This document shows, in pieces, positions 43,914 to 55,792 of a stretch of 64,000 bases of DNA. The notes beneath the pieces are model-generated. The model worked only from the letters and a program-made list of their open reading frames with translations. It was not told the DNA's origin and ran no database searches. The stretch covers positions 1 through 64,000 of the forward strand of contig JARBJD010000344.1 in the NCBI GenBank assembly GCA_033064195.1, in the 5' to 3' direction. Made by a program: the position numbers and the translations under genes. The first letter of the stretch is position 1. Each line of letters begins with the position of its first letter. The DNA is from Blattamonas nauphoetae (Eukaryota > Preaxostyla > Oxymonadida).

Positions 43914-46740
43914 AAGTAGCGAAAATCTATTTTTGACCACAAATCAAGTGAATCCAACTTGAGAACCACTTCGAAAAAAATCGAAAAAAATTCTAAAATG
44001 TCGAGGACGATGCGAGTCATCGATCAAAACAAACCCGATGAAAATCGGTTGAGAATTCGTGGAGCTACGTACCGAACAGTGGTCAAAAAAGTGACCAAAA
44101 AGTCGATTGTCAGAACTTGCTTAAAACTGCTGCTATATGGCTCAAATACACCTCAAACACCTTCTAAAATTACAAAATCGATTTCAGAAGGTGAAATTCG
44201 CGATAAAAAACACTTTTGGAATTTTTGGTTAGATCAAGGCCGGATCGGGATTTTTGTTGATCAACCCACATTCCGTTTTTGAATTTCTCCGCTTTTTAAA
44301 AAATGAGTATGCGCTTTCTCTGTTGTCATTTTTAGGATCACTTTTCCCTCCTATTTGCGTTTTTACACTTCATTTCGCTCGGAGTCGCCTTTTGGTGACA
44401 CTTTTCAACCTCACTTTTTCACGTCATCTTTCACCACTTTTTTCGTCAGTTTTCGTTTTTTACGTTAGATTTTTCAAAATCTTCACATTTGCGTCCTTCC
44501 GACGCTTTTCCTAGGTTCCCGATCACCTCACCTTCATAGTCCTCTTTTTTGAACGCACCTTTTTGCACCACATTTTCACCAACTTTTCACTCATATCGAT
44601 TTTTTGCCCCGATTTTCTCACATCACATCTTCTTTCTCACCTTTCGAGGAGGGAGTACTGAATTTTCGCGACACTTTTAACGACTAGTTTTTTCATAATG
44701 TTGGTTTTATGTGTTTTTCCATCATACCGTTTGTCTAAGCTTAAACAACTTCAACACCTTTCATCTCTCATTTCACTTTCCACGTTTCACATTTCAGGTA
44801 TTCAACTCTCCTCTTCATTCCCCTCATTTTACAACCCATTTTTCGACCGTCCACACCTCACGAGCACATCACAACAACTCATTTTTTATCAACTTTTTTG
44901 CTTAATTGGAACAAAAGAATGTGAATGAAGCAACAATGAAGTGGGCAAGTATGATAGCAAAGGCTGAGACGGAAGATGTGAAAATTGTGGGTAAGTATTG
45001 AGATTTACGAACGTATTCAGACAAATTTCACAAAAAAAGAGGAAAAATAAGTGAGTGAAGTGAGAATGAGACGATAAAACAAAATCATGTACCAGATCTG
45101 CACGATCTTGATCCTTTGCGTTCCGTTGGTACACCACTTCACCTTATGAACGGGTTCGTCAAAATTTCACAAACAAAGAGAAAAAAAGAGTGAGTGAAGT
45201 GAAAAGTTAACGATAAAACAAAATCTCGTACCAGATCTGAACGATCATTGTTTTTCGCATTTCGTTGGTACACCACTTCACTTTATGAACGGGTTTGGCA
45301 AAAATGTTTCTAATTAGAGTAAAATTGTGAAGTGAAACAATGTTAGCAACGATAAGGTGAAGTGACGTACCAGATCTCTCCAATCATTGTTTTTCTCACT
45401 TCGTTGGTACACCACTTCACCTTATGAACGCGTTCATCAAAATTTCAGAAAACAAGAGTAAAAAACAATGATTGAAGTGAGAACTAAACGATAAAACACA
45501 TTCATGTACCAGATCTCACCGATCATTTCAGATTGAGTCTCGTTGGTACACCACTTTGTTTTATGAAAGATTAGAGCAAAAATGTCAATAAAGAGATCAA
45601 AATTGTGAAGTGAAACAAGGTTTGAAGTGATAAAACACATTCATGTACCAGATCTTACAGTTCGTTTTTCTCTTGACGATCAATCATTTTTAGTTCTGTG
45701 TTCTACCTTGTTTTGATCAAAAAAGAGAAGTGAAATCAAATAGTTGTGAAATGAAACGATAAGGTGAAGTGGTGTACCTGATCTGGATGATCACTTCAGA
45801 TTGAGTCTCGTTGGTACACCGTTGTGTTTTAGAAAAAATGAAGAGCACAAATCGAAGAGTAGTGAAGTGTAAAAGGTGAAATGAAAGTTGAATGAAAGTA
45901 AAACAAAGTGGTGTACCAACGCATACAATTTTATCGATGAATCACGAAGTTTCTCGAGCAAAGATGAAGATCAAAATTTTGTTCACGTCATTTTAAATTT
46001 TAATTTTTGAAAAAAGTGAGAGACAATGAGAAAAAATTGACAATGAAGTGAAAATGAGAGTATAAAGTGAAGTGGTGTACCAAAACGAAGGATGACAAAA
46101 GTGAAGTGAAAATTCTGGTACAACAGTGTGTCTTATGAAGAGATTTAACAAAAAAGAGATCAAACCTGTTCTAATTCTTCAGAGAAAGACATTTTCGAAG
46201 CCTAAGACACAATAGTGTACCGACGATGGACGATCACGCAGATTGGGTACATAAGTAGGTTTTATAAAGAGATGAATAAAAAAGAAGAGAATACCTGTGG
46301 AGTGTCCGTTGTGCAACATACTTTCAATCGATAAAACACAACGGTGTACCTAAATTGTGATGTCGAGTTTGGTCCGATCGGCGTTGGTACATAAGTAAGT
46401 TTTATGAAGAGATTTATCAAAAAATAGAGCAAACCTTTCATGAATAAGTCGGGAATGAAATTTTAGAAGATAAAACAATGTGATGTACCTAAATGAGAGG
46501 AGAAGAAAAAAGTCGATGATCGAGAACAAGAATGAGATGTCAAAAAAGAAAAGAGAACAAATGTGAAAGTAGAAAGCATAACACACCTAAATCAAACAGT
46601 AAAGAGTCGTCAGGAATGAGAAGAAAGGATCGAGTCCCATTGAAGTACTTTCTATGATCAAACAAGACTGATCGAACCCATCGATGACAGAATCGAAGTC
46701 TCGGAAGATCTCAAATGATAAAACAACGAATGAAAATTTC
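43914..46740. other. Long non-coding region of the Polinton-type element
   Basis: These 2.8 kb have no convincing gene. The left part (44,250-44,900) is T-rich with many TTTTCAC/TTTCACC motifs. The right part holds the 139-bp repeats listed separately and their decayed copies to about 46,480. Position between the two module genes suggests a regulatory, origin or packaging region; that is inference. Confidence 0.5.
45069..46480. repeat. ~139-bp tandem repeat with palindromic arms
   Basis: GTACCAGATCT starts units at 45,091, 45,230, 45,369, 45,506 and 45,646, with GTACCTGATCT at 45,772. Spacing is 139, 139, 137, 140 and 126 bp. In each unit GTACCAGATCT is followed about 35 bp later by TCGTTGGTACACCACTT, so GTGGTGTACCA and TGGTACACCAC form arms of a hairpin. 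Copies decay towards 46,480 but keep GGTGTACC or GGTACA. The purpose is unknown. Confidence 0.8.
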
Positions 46741-46766
46741 TTTTTGAATTTTTTAATTTGTATTAA
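46741..46766 (+). promoter_or_regulatory. T-rich start motif, replication-gene type
   Basis: AATTTTTTAATTTGTATTAA runs directly into ATG at 46,767. Confidence 0.6.
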
Positions 46767-47156
46767 ATGAATCCAACTGCGATGTACAACGAAAGACGTC
46801 GAGTATGTTCAGAACAAGCATTAATTGAATCAATGAAAGAAGAGAACTGTTCGCTAGTCTCTGAGTATGTCAGAAATAATGTGCCGGTGACGTATGTTCA
46901 TGAGGGAGTTGAATGGAGAATAAAACCAAAGTTGTGGAATCAAGGAAACAGACCTCACTTGGCGAAACGTCGACACTACACTCAATCATTCGTCGAAAAT
47001 GAACTGAAGAAATACAATTGTGAACTCGTAGGTGAGTACACCAAAGTTCTGGTTCCATTCACATATCGAGAGATTGGCGGAAGTGAAGTGTTCAGAATTA
47101 GACTTGATTCCTGGCTAAAGGCAACGATAAAGCCCCATCAGAGAAAACAGAAATAA
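46767..47156 (+). CDS. Polinton-associated repeat-module protein 2
   Basis: This 129-residue protein has two modules of the kind found in the 43.3-kb gene. Both share RRHYTQSFVENELKK-like helices, NCELVGEYTKVL, PFTYR and a Trp before the basic segment. The two genes are clear paralogues, separated by the 2.8-kb non-coding region. It ends 43 bp before the polymerase gene. Function unknown. Confidence 0.6.
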   Translation: MNPTAMYNERRRVCSEQALIESMKEENCSLVSEYVRNNVPVTYVHEGVEWRIKPKLWNQGNRPHLAKRRHYTQSFVENELKKYNCELVGEYTKVLVPFTYREIGGSEVFRIRLDSWLKATIKPHQRKQK

Positions 47157-47175
47157 ACGCTCAACTTTTTTTATT

Positions 47176-47199
47176 TTCGGATTTTTTAATTTGTAGTAA
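47176..47199 (+). promoter_or_regulatory. T-rich start motif, replication-gene type
   Basis: TTTTTTAATTTGTAGTAA runs directly into ATG at 47,200, almost identical to the motif at 46.74 kb. Confidence 0.65.
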
Positions 47200-50100
47200 A
47201 TGGCGGCGACACTGAAATTTGTCACAGACAGCATCACGAAAATTAGAACACTATTTCCAAACACCACCTTTGAATTCAAGGATGAACATGGCTATGATCG
47301 AACGTACAATCCAAACATTAGAAACTACCAACATCATCGTGCATATCTCCTGTCAATGCTCAAGAATCCAGATCTCCATTTTGAAGGAGAGATAAGGAAT
47401 ATTACCAACTATCAGATTGATGATTTTATTCACAAACTGGAAGAGCACAATAACAATGCAATGATGAATGAAGAAGACAGCAAAGCAAGAATGCAAATCA
47501 TGAAAGACAATCCAAGAGTGAACAAAGATGAACTGAAGAAGCAGGTGTTCAAAATGACGTGGAAGCTGAAATCAATTGAAGAGAAGCTGATGGATCATTG
47601 GATGAAGAATCTACTGATCATACAAAAGAAAAATGAACAGATGGAAAAAAGAGAAGTGCAGACATTTGAGGGATTTGAAGAATGTATTCTACTTGCTGAA
47701 CCACGTGACAAAGCAGCATTCAATTCTTGTCTCATGAATGCACGAAGGAAGTTCAAAAAGAATGAGGTTGAGAAGGTTGAAGATAATGGAAAACCATATC
47801 AGTTGTACTTCCACAATCACTTGAAGAACGTTGACGAAATTACAACCTTCATCAAAGCAGTGTTCGACAAAGAGAAGGATCATCCATTCAAGATTAGTAT
47901 TGACTTTGGAAAGATCATCGAGAGAAAAGACAAAGATGAGACAACTTACAATGACTTCAGACCAGAATTGGAGAATACATCGAAGAGCTTCCCAACTGTG
48001 ATCAGAAGTTCAGGAGACATCAATGAGTACTCAAAATATGCGATCAATCTGATCAAAGAATCTCAAGAGAGAACTCTGATGGATACGAAGACAATGTACA
48101 TTGCATTCCACTCCATTCTGGTTGCTGTTTACAGATTTCCAGTTGCAGGAAAAGCCAATGCCATTCTAACTGAACACATCAAAACGAGAAACGTTCGATA
48201 CATAGATTCTGAGTACAATATCTGCTTCTTTCAAGCTCTATCATTCCTCACACTTCCTGAAGTTCAAGGCAAGAAAATATCAATCAATATGAGGAACAGT
48301 GAAGCCTACAGATTGTTCGCACAATGGATGAATCTCACTCATCTCCAATCTCGACAATTGACCCCACATCTTCAGAATTATCCTGGGTTTGATATTGCAT
48401 CAGACATTGAGAAAGCAATGATTCAATTCAACATCACAGTTCACATTTATGAATTTGACGAAGACAAGAAACGATACTTCCTCAGTCAGTCGTATGTCAA
48501 CGAAAATGATGACGCTCGTGTCCTCCCACTTCTAATGATTCCTCTTACCGCTACTCTCGTTCATGTGATGTTTATTGTTGACCCTGAGAAAATCACTGGA
48601 TACAAGCTTTGTCCATATTGTCAGTCTAGAGGATTCCAAGTGAAGAATAAAAACTACAGCAGAGATTTTGAGAAGCATCTCAGAGAGTGCAAAGAACTTG
48701 ATGGAAAACATGTGAAGAAGATCTCACTCGATAAAACTCCAAGACCGTATGTTCCGCACATTCTCAACAACAGAACGTTTGAATTTCTGATGGCACACAA
48801 GAGACAAGACAAATTCAAACCAACACAGTACTACATCACATACGATTTCGAAACCATGGAAGATCTCATTCTTGACAATTTATTCTCTGATGACAACACA
48901 CAACTGATCTCACACTTGAAGCCTCTCTCCGTTGCATCTGCAATCAAAACAAAATCAGGTGTGAAGTCAATCTACTTTGATCTTCGAGATGGAAAAGACT
49001 TTGTAAAGCAATGGATCAGAGAACTCTTCAAATATGCAGAGACAGTACGAGATGACAACTACTACGAAGACCTTGAAATCCCCTCACAAAATGAAGTCAG
49101 TGTGATTGGATTCAACAGTTCCAGATTCGACATCAATCTCATCTTTCGTGATCTCGTTGACAAGGATTGGAAAGTGGTGAGCTTCCTTGGATCCACAACG
49201 AAGTACAAACAAGTACTGATCCGACATGAGAAGACACAACAGGTTCTTCGCTTTATTGACATGATGTCGTATACCGGACCAATGACATTGGATAATGCAG
49301 TCAAAGCCTTTGGAGGAAAGACGACTCTTCAGAAATCATTCTTTGCTTACGAATCATTCGACTCATCAGACTACGATACAGTGCTGAGCAAACAAGAACC
49401 ATTCTCCAAATATGAATTCTAATCGAGTCTGAACAACAGTGAAATGTCCGACAGTGACTACCAAATGTACCTTGATGATTGGAACAAACAAGGATTCAAG
49501 AACCGTTGGGAATATCTGAAATTCTACAACATCAGAGATGTCGAATGTATGATTGCACCTCTGGACAATCTGATTGATCTGAACTTCCAATACAAAGTGG
49601 ATATGTTGCACAATCTCTCATTGTCAGCCAACGCTTCTGCAATCAAATATACGTGTGCCTACAAAGACTTTGATATCGACGATGATTTCAATGGAGTGGA
49701 TCAATCTGGAGAAATAAAAATCACCAAGCAATACTGGAAGTACAAAGTTGCATCGTACATCTATCAAGACCAGAAAGCTCATCGCAGTACTGACAAAAAT
49801 GTCACTGAAGCGGATTACGACTGGTTTGTTCAACAGTGCAAGAGAGTGTGCTATATATGCAAGAGTCACTTCTCACAAGCAGTGCGACCAACATTAGATA
49901 GAATCGACAATTCAAAAGGACATTCTAAAGAGAACGTGAAGATCTGCTGTGATTACTGCAACACATACAAGTCAGACAAAGATGAACATCTCACTCGATT
50001 GAGAATTCAACTTAAGAAGTATTGCATCTGGAAATCATTACCTATGACTCTGACACATGAGCAAACCTATCACAAACTGAGAGCAGCAGTGACTGGTGGA

Positions 50101-51411
50101 TTATCGAATGTTCAACATCGACAGAACATCAAAGACGTGACTCCAATCAATCACTTCACTTATGAAGACGGAAGAGTTATCTCAAAAGATACAGAACATA
50201 AAATGACTCATGTCTGTGGTGTTGATTTTAATTCTCTCTACCCAAGTGCTTTCTCCTCAATCAAGAACAAAAACAATCCATACACTAATCACAGAATGTA
50301 CATGCCAGGAAGATGTTTGTACACAGCAACAGGAGATAAAGAATGTCGAAAGATTATTGATGACAAGAATCAGAAGACACTATTCGTAGCAGAACTGAAG
50401 GGACACATAGACGAGAAGTACATCAACGATTTCATTAACTTCCCACCAATCTTTAGAAACATTGTGGTCAATACGACAGAAGAGAACATTGGAGAGAAGA
50501 CGTATTCATTGATGAAGAAACATGGATTAAAGACTGATGACAAACAAAGAAAGCTGACTCAACTCTTGAGCACACACGATCAGTATATGTTCTTTTCGAC
50601 GTACTATCTGTGGTTCCTCATCGACTATTGCCACTTCATTGTGGACGAAGTCCGGAGTGTGATGGTGTTCTCGAGACATGCTGGATTTGAACCATTTGTG
50701 ACATCATTCATGAAGGACAGAATAGAAGCAATGAAGGTTGGAAACAAAGGAAAAGAACAATTCTGTAAGACCAACCTGAATGGAAGTTACGGATATGATG
50801 GAATGAACACTGAGAAGTACAACTCAATCACAATCTGCAATGAGAAGAGAACATACTTGAAGCAAATGATGAAAGGATTTGAAGCGACAAGAGAGATCAA
50901 TGAGGACAACTACATCGTGATCGAAGACAGAGAGAAAGCATCGTGCAAGACATGTCTGCAAGAAGCAGTATTCACACTCGACAATGCGAAGTTCTGGTAT
51001 CTGAATTTCATCTACAATTTCATGTACAAGTGTCTAGATATGAACAAGATTCACTTCTGTGAGGGAGACACTGATTCTGCTTATTGGGCGATTAGTGGAG
51101 ATCCGAATGCTGGTATTCATCAACAATTTGAACACGTGATTGCTGACAAAGAATTCTATGATGCTCACAAATACGAATGGTTCCCCAATCCTGAAAAGGG
51201 AGTTGATGATGAGAAGAAGTTGTTGGGATTAGCAATTGAAAAGGAAGGTGAACAGATGATCTGTCTTGCACCAAAGTGTTACTCTCTCGATGAGAAATGC
51301 AAGATCAAGGGAGTGTCTCTAAAGAAAACAAATATCACAAGTGACGATTATATGAAGTGCCTGAATGGAGAGAAAACTGTGACAACCACATTGAACTTTC
51401 AGACGAGATGA
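47200..51411 (+). pseudogene. Protein-primed family B DNA polymerase (Polinton type), fossil
   Basis: This enzyme copies the element's DNA from a protein primer. In order: a helical N-terminal region; an OTU-like segment (near 48,210) and a C2H2-type finger (near 48,610), both usual in this group; 3'-5' exonuclease motifs near 48,845, 49,110 and 49,540; an HNH-like zinc segment near 49,850-49,980; then polymerase motif A (DFNSLYP, near 50,225), motif B (KTNLNGSYGYDG, near 50,770) and motif C (DTDS, near 51,070). All key blocks are recognisable. It appears broken about once. Confidence 0.85.
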
Positions 51412-51576
51412 GTCGTGAGTGAAGAGGACACCAATGGATTTGAGATTGCGAAAATACAACAACAGAAACTCAGTCTCTGTGGAATTCATCTGAAGGCAAT
51501 CGTACTTGAAAATGAATCGTGTCCTCCATTCATTCATGGACTGAAAGCAACTGATTATATTATAGAATAAACACAA

Positions 51577-51593
51577 ACTTTATTTTTGTATAA
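51577..51593 (+). promoter_or_regulatory. T-rich start motif, virion-gene type
   Basis: CTTTATTTTTGTATAA runs directly into ATG at 51,594. Confidence 0.6.
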
Positions 51594-53516
51594 ATGAACA
51601 CACGACAGATTAATGCTTTAGTGAATAGACTTCTTCGGTGCACACAGCATTCCAAAAACGAAATTGTCGAAAAGAAATGGACTTTTACTAACGTTTTACC
51701 TGTCTATCATGGCGCTGATTCTAATGGACCATTTGATGGAAATGATGAAACATACTTCGAGGATTGGTTCAATGGAGGTTTATCTCCTGAATTATCACTA
51801 CCTGATGGAAGAAGAGTAGTTCAACAATTTGTAAGCAACTTCCTAGGAGTTCGTATTCGGGATAGCACTGCTAAACTTGCATTCGAAGCATATCAATTTT
51901 ATCATCACGAGGTGAATCAGGGAGTGAATTTTTCACCACGGATTCGAAGGCCTGCAGAGGCAAGACCAATACCAATTCCAGTGCAAAGACCAATAGCAAT
52001 TCAATCACCTGAAGACCTAGTTCTTCCTGGACAGATGAGAAACTTGAAATCAATGGGGTTTGAATATGAATATCCAATGAAGGAGAGGAGATTTGAAGAG
52101 GAGGATGATGATGTCATTATTCCCAATCCACCAATGTCAATCAGAACAACTGCGTCCAAACACCCTGTGAGAGAGATCAGACACTACGAACCGACGACAC
52201 AGCAAGTACTCAATAAGTTGGGACGAATGAAAGGATTGTTTGATCATCAACAGAGAAATGACTCAGAAGATGAACAGATCAAAGCTGAGAACTCAATCAT
52301 GAATAATCAAAAGCAGATGGAACACTTTATTACCTCACACATTCTGGATGCAAATAAAATGAACAGAGACACATTTGTTCGAGCCTCAATAAACAGAAAG
52401 ATTGCGAACGAAGATCTTGACTTCATTCTGACTCACACAAAACAAATCCCATTCGGAGGAAGATCATTTCAGGATTGGTATGAGGAATTTGATCACAGAT
52501 GGAGTGTTGCACATCCGAGGAAGATTCAGAGAGAAAAAGGAAGTGACAGAATGAGAATTGATCCACCAACGATGCCTAAAACAACAGAGAAAATTGTGTA
52601 TCCATTTCGATCAAAAATGCAATTCATGTCGAAAGCAATTACAGGTGATCCACAGAAGACATCAGACAGAAAGGTTCCTCAGAATTGTGATCGACCATAC
52701 TTTTCTCCCAAGTTCGGATCATGGGAAATTGATCTTGTCTTTATCCAATCACCAACATCGAAAACAGTACTGCAGATATACCTCTTCGCAATCAACATCA
52801 ACACCAAATACCTTGTTGTGATTCCTGTCCTTGATAAATCATGGAGCAAAGTCAAGACAGCTTTTAATGACTTGATTAATCATCGTGGAGTTCACGTCAA
52901 CAACATTCGAGGTGATGGAGAAGCAGCATGGACAAGTGGCGAAGCATCAGAGTATTTCAAGGATCAGAATGTCAGTACATATTGCACAAGCTCACCATTC
53001 ACTAATCATAACAGAATTGTCGATCGAGTGATAAGAACAATCAGAGATGGATTCCAAGACAATGCAACACAGATGGCGAATCATTCACTGATGAATCAGA
53101 TGGTGGAATACTACAACATGACTCCACATCGAGCGTACTGGAACAAGTTCACTCCACAGCAGGCACAAAACAATCGTGAAATCGAAGCACTGTATATCTC
53201 CAGTTGTGAAGAGCAATTGAAGAACATCCAAAGACAACAGACAACACAGATGTTATGGAAATACAAACCAGGAAACAATCTACTGATCCACCTTGATTTG
53301 GACAAGACTGTTGCCAAGTTTCAGAAGAAGCGAAGACAGTTTCAATTCGTGGGGAAATTCATCGAATACAAACACGGTAATGTTGTAGCAACTCTTCTGA
53401 ATGGTCTCACATGTCTCCCAAAAATAGTGTACGTCCCAATCCAACACACCAAGTTCCATGCAGACTCTATTGACGACTTAACTCCAGAATTCATTGCTGA
53501 ATTCGGTCTTCTCTGA
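51594..53516 (+). CDS. RVE-type integrase (Polinton type)
   Basis: It would insert the element's DNA into the host genome. The catalytic RNase-H-fold core lies at about 52,720-53,080, with GSWEIDLVF at its first strand and IRGDGEAAW at its second. The C-terminal part (about 53,270-53,420) has the SH3/chromo-like beta pattern seen in Polinton integrases. The N-terminal 300 residues are Pro- and charge-rich and longer than usual. It is open from end to end and sits alone behind its own T-rich motif, 180 bp after the polymerase. Confidence 0.85.
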   Translation: MNTRQINALVNRLLRCTQHSKNEIVEKKWTFTNVLPVYHGADSNGPFDGNDETYFEDWFNGGLSPELSLPDGRRVVQQFVSNFLGVRIRDSTAKLAFEAYQFYHHEVNQGVNFSPRIRRPAEARPIPIPVQRPIAIQSPEDLVLPGQMRNLKSMGFEYEYPMKERRFEEEDDDVIIPNPPMSIRTTASKHPVREIRHYEPTTQQVLNKLGRMKGLFDHQQRNDSEDEQIKAENSIMNNQKQMEHFITSHILDANKMNRDTFVRASINRKIANEDLDFILTHTKQIPFGGRSFQDWYEEFDHRWSVAHPRKIQREKGSDRMRIDPPTMPKTTEKIVYPFRSKMQFMSKAITGDPQKTSDRKVPQNCDRPYFSPKFGSWEIDLVFIQSPTSKTVLQIYLFAININTKYLVVIPVLDKSWSKVKTAFNDLINHRGVHVNNIRGDGEAAWTSGEASEYFKDQNVSTYCTSSPFTNHNRIVDRVIRTIRDGFQDNATQMANHSLMNQMVEYYNMTPHRAYWNKFTPQQAQNNREIEALYISSCEEQLKNIQRQQTTQMLWKYKPGNNLLIHLDLDKTVAKFQKKRRQFQFVGKFIEYKHGNVVATLLNGLTCLPKIVYVPIQHTKFHADSIDDLTPEFIAEFGLL

Positions 53517-53568
53517 CCTCAGAACTTCGTTCGCTTCAATTTGGCAAAACTTTAATACTGTTTCAGAT

Positions 53569-53585
53569 ATTTTTATTTCACTTAA
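53569..53585 (+). promoter_or_regulatory. T-rich start motif, virion-gene type
   Basis: ATTTTTATTTCACTTAA runs directly into ATG at 53,586. Confidence 0.55.
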
Positions 53586-53912
53586 ATGACATCACTGAAA
53601 ATATTAGAACCGTTTGATCCTGAACAGAAAGAGTTCACAAACATCCACGACTTTCAGAGATACTTGGAGAAGAATAAAAAAGAACTAAATGAGTACACAA
53701 CACAGAAACTGAATAGGATGATTCAAATCGATGGATACAGAATAACAAAAATAAGAGGTGAGATTGCACTGAGGAAACGATATGTCGATGCTTCCACTCC
53801 TCCTAATTCACTATCGATTGATCAAAGATTATCAGACATTGAAGAATCAATTCGAGCGCTGACTGACTCAATTGGAAACCTTATTCAAGAATTATCGGAC
53901 AGTCCGGTTTAA
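53586..53912 (+). CDS. Small coiled-coil protein of the Polinton-type element
   Basis: This is a 108-residue open frame. The N-terminal half is basic and helical, and the C-terminal 35 residues form a heptad-patterned helix (DIEESIRALTDSIGNLI). No family was recognised. Its end overlaps by about 20 bp the convergent packaging ATPase gene on the other strand. Confidence 0.6.
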   Translation: MTSLKILEPFDPEQKEFTNIHDFQRYLEKNKKELNEYTTQKLNRMIQIDGYRITKIRGEIALRKRYVDASTPPNSLSIDQRLSDIEESIRALTDSIGNLIQELSDSPV

Positions 53913-54736
53913 CCCTTCTTTGTTGATCTCTGTCAGAGCAACTCCATCAGTATTGTATCGAAGAATGATTGCTTCACATTTCTGTTTTCGTTGATAGACA
54001 TTCCAGAATTGTCGAATATCAATTGGGGAGTTCAACTGCGGATATACTCGACTGATTCGTTCTTTGTTGAATCCTCCAAAGATCCACATTGAATCAATGT
54101 TTGACTTCATATCTGCTGACAAACTGAAGAGCTCATGCATCGTCAGAAAGAATGTGAATTTCGGTTGTCGATTCTCCAGTAACAAGTCCATCATTGTCAT
54201 TCTATTTTTGGATGTTCTACGTTCCCAAGGATTCTACGACAGTCATCAAGAAGGATAATCGTTTGGAGATTCTTCACTGAGAAGTCATCAATGTAAAGTG
54301 AGTCAAAGAGATTCTCTCTGCATTCATCTGTGATTCTGTTCTGCCACTGATTGTCCATAATTTCTTCATACGCAGCTTTCGATTCGGAGAGTTCCAACAG
54401 AAATGGAAGTGCATCATCGTATTTGACTTTCACATAAGGAACATTCAGTATTGGTTTGAATTTGTCGAATGTAGGATCAATGTTCTTATCAGTGACGAAG
54501 ACAAACAGATGGAATAGTTCATTCCTAACTTGAACATTCTGGAGCTTGGCAACTTCCTCGAAGTGCATTAAATGTTTTCCCACTTCCTCTATTCCAACAA
54601 GGACATTGACACTATTGCGATTGAAATTCAAGTCTGGATGAATCTGTGATTGCACTTCATGAGAAACATTCCTATTAGAAGCTTCACTCAATTTTGCATT
54701 CACGTATGCTGTTAATGATTGATTCGATTTGTTCAT
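53892..54736 (-). pseudogene. FtsK/HerA (A32-like) packaging ATPase, fossil
   Basis: This is the motor that would load DNA into the capsid. A modified Walker-A-like loop (VLVGIEEVGKHLMHFEEVA, near 54,590) is followed by a Walker B strand TIILLDD (near 54,250) and by the segment after it that carries LSADMKSNIDSMWIFGGF (near 54,090), the order typical of A32-type ATPases. It is the only gene in this part on the minus strand apart from the S74 gene. It appears broken about once. Confidence 0.65.
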
Positions 54737-54768
54737 TTGTGATTTAACTCTAATTAAAATATAGTTTT

Positions 54769-54789
54769 GGTTTTTTTATTTTGTATGAA
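54769..54789 (+). promoter_or_regulatory. T-rich start motif, virion-gene type
   Basis: TTTTTTTATTTTGTATGAA runs directly into ATG at 54,790. The divergent ATPase gene starts 54 bp away, behind a TTTTAATTAGAGTTAAAT motif on the minus strand that is closer to the replication-gene form. Confidence 0.55.
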
Positions 54790-55734
54790 ATGTCAATGAT
54801 ACCACAGATTGTGTACAACCAACCAACAAGAAAAACAAGAGAGAAGAAACCAAAAATGAGATACGCAGCAGAAACTCAAGCAGCGATGAAAAGAATCTAT
54901 GCTGACGATGATATTCAAACCAGATGGAACGATGCCCTCAGTAGTTATCCATCAGCGCTTGAGTACATCAAGAGAACTGGACAGAATTGGACTGTTCTAA
55001 TGGAACAACATGGAAAAATCCCAGATGTGATGGTCTACGATAATGAGACGAAAGATTTGATTGCAGTCAATGGAGCCATGCTCGCACCATACAACAGTAG
55101 ACCGGTCAAAGAGACATACTACGCAATGAATCCAACACCAGACAAGCGAAAACAGACATCATATACAGCATTTAATCGCCAATTCGGAAGGAGAATCAAA
55201 GCTTCACACTCTAATTTCCTCAAGAATGGATCATACGATCTACCATCCAGTTTTCGAGACATCAGCTATGGAGACATGCAAGCACAAAGATCACAACAAC
55301 CTTATGCAATAATGAAGAAAGCTGTTGGTGACTTCATGACAAATGAATTGGGAATAACTCGTGCCAGTCGAGATAATCCAGCAGATACTGGGAAAAGAGT
55401 AATAGACAATATGGTGTTCAATTCAATTCAATCGAAAGTAGCATCACAAATGTGGGACAGATGGCTTGAAGAACATCTTTCAGGATTCGACAGTACCAAC
55501 GAAGGACATCAGAGAATGAAGAAAAGAAAGGATTTCAAGGAGCAGGTGTATCCACAGTTTCTAGAATTCATCACAAATCAAGAAAATTTGCAAACATTCC
55601 TTGGTAGACATAATGCTACCATAGCATCAGAGATTAGTACTCTGACACGCAAAGCATATGCAACAAGAACAGATGAAGATATCGGTCAATACCAATCTTC
55701 GAATATGCCAGCTTACTCTCAATATGTTCAGTAA
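54790..55734 (+). CDS. Unrecognised virion-type protein, ~314 residues
   Basis: The start at 54,790 is preferred because the T-rich motif runs straight into this ATG. The protein has a basic N-terminus, many Tyr/Asn/Gln, a central RRIKASHSNFLKNGSYDLPS segment and a helical C-terminal half. No signal peptide or membrane segment is seen. I do not recognise a family. Its place between the ATPase and the capsid-like genes suggests a structural role. Confidence 0.6.
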   Translation: MSMIPQIVYNQPTRKTREKKPKMRYAAETQAAMKRIYADDDIQTRWNDALSSYPSALEYIKRTGQNWTVLMEQHGKIPDVMVYDNETKDLIAVNGAMLAPYNSRPVKETYYAMNPTPDKRKQTSYTAFNRQFGRRIKASHSNFLKNGSYDLPSSFRDISYGDMQAQRSQQPYAIMKKAVGDFMTNELGITRASRDNPADTGKRVIDNMVFNSIQSKVASQMWDRWLEEHLSGFDSTNEGHQRMKKRKDFKEQVYPQFLEFITNQENLQTFLGRHNATIASEISTLTRKAYATRTDEDIGQYQSSNMPAYSQYVQ

Positions 55735-55770
55735 CAGAAAGAAATGTCTGATTAAAAACATTAATATATA

Positions 55771-55792
55771 TTTTTTATTTTTATAGAAAGTG
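55771..55792 (+). promoter_or_regulatory. T-rich start motif, virion-gene type
   Basis: TATTTTTTATTTTTATAGAA lies just before ATG at 55,793. Confidence 0.5.

Noticed and set aside
45069-46480. CRISPR-like array with 139-bp period
   Set aside because: The whole unit is repeated, with no variable spacers, and the copies decay gradually.
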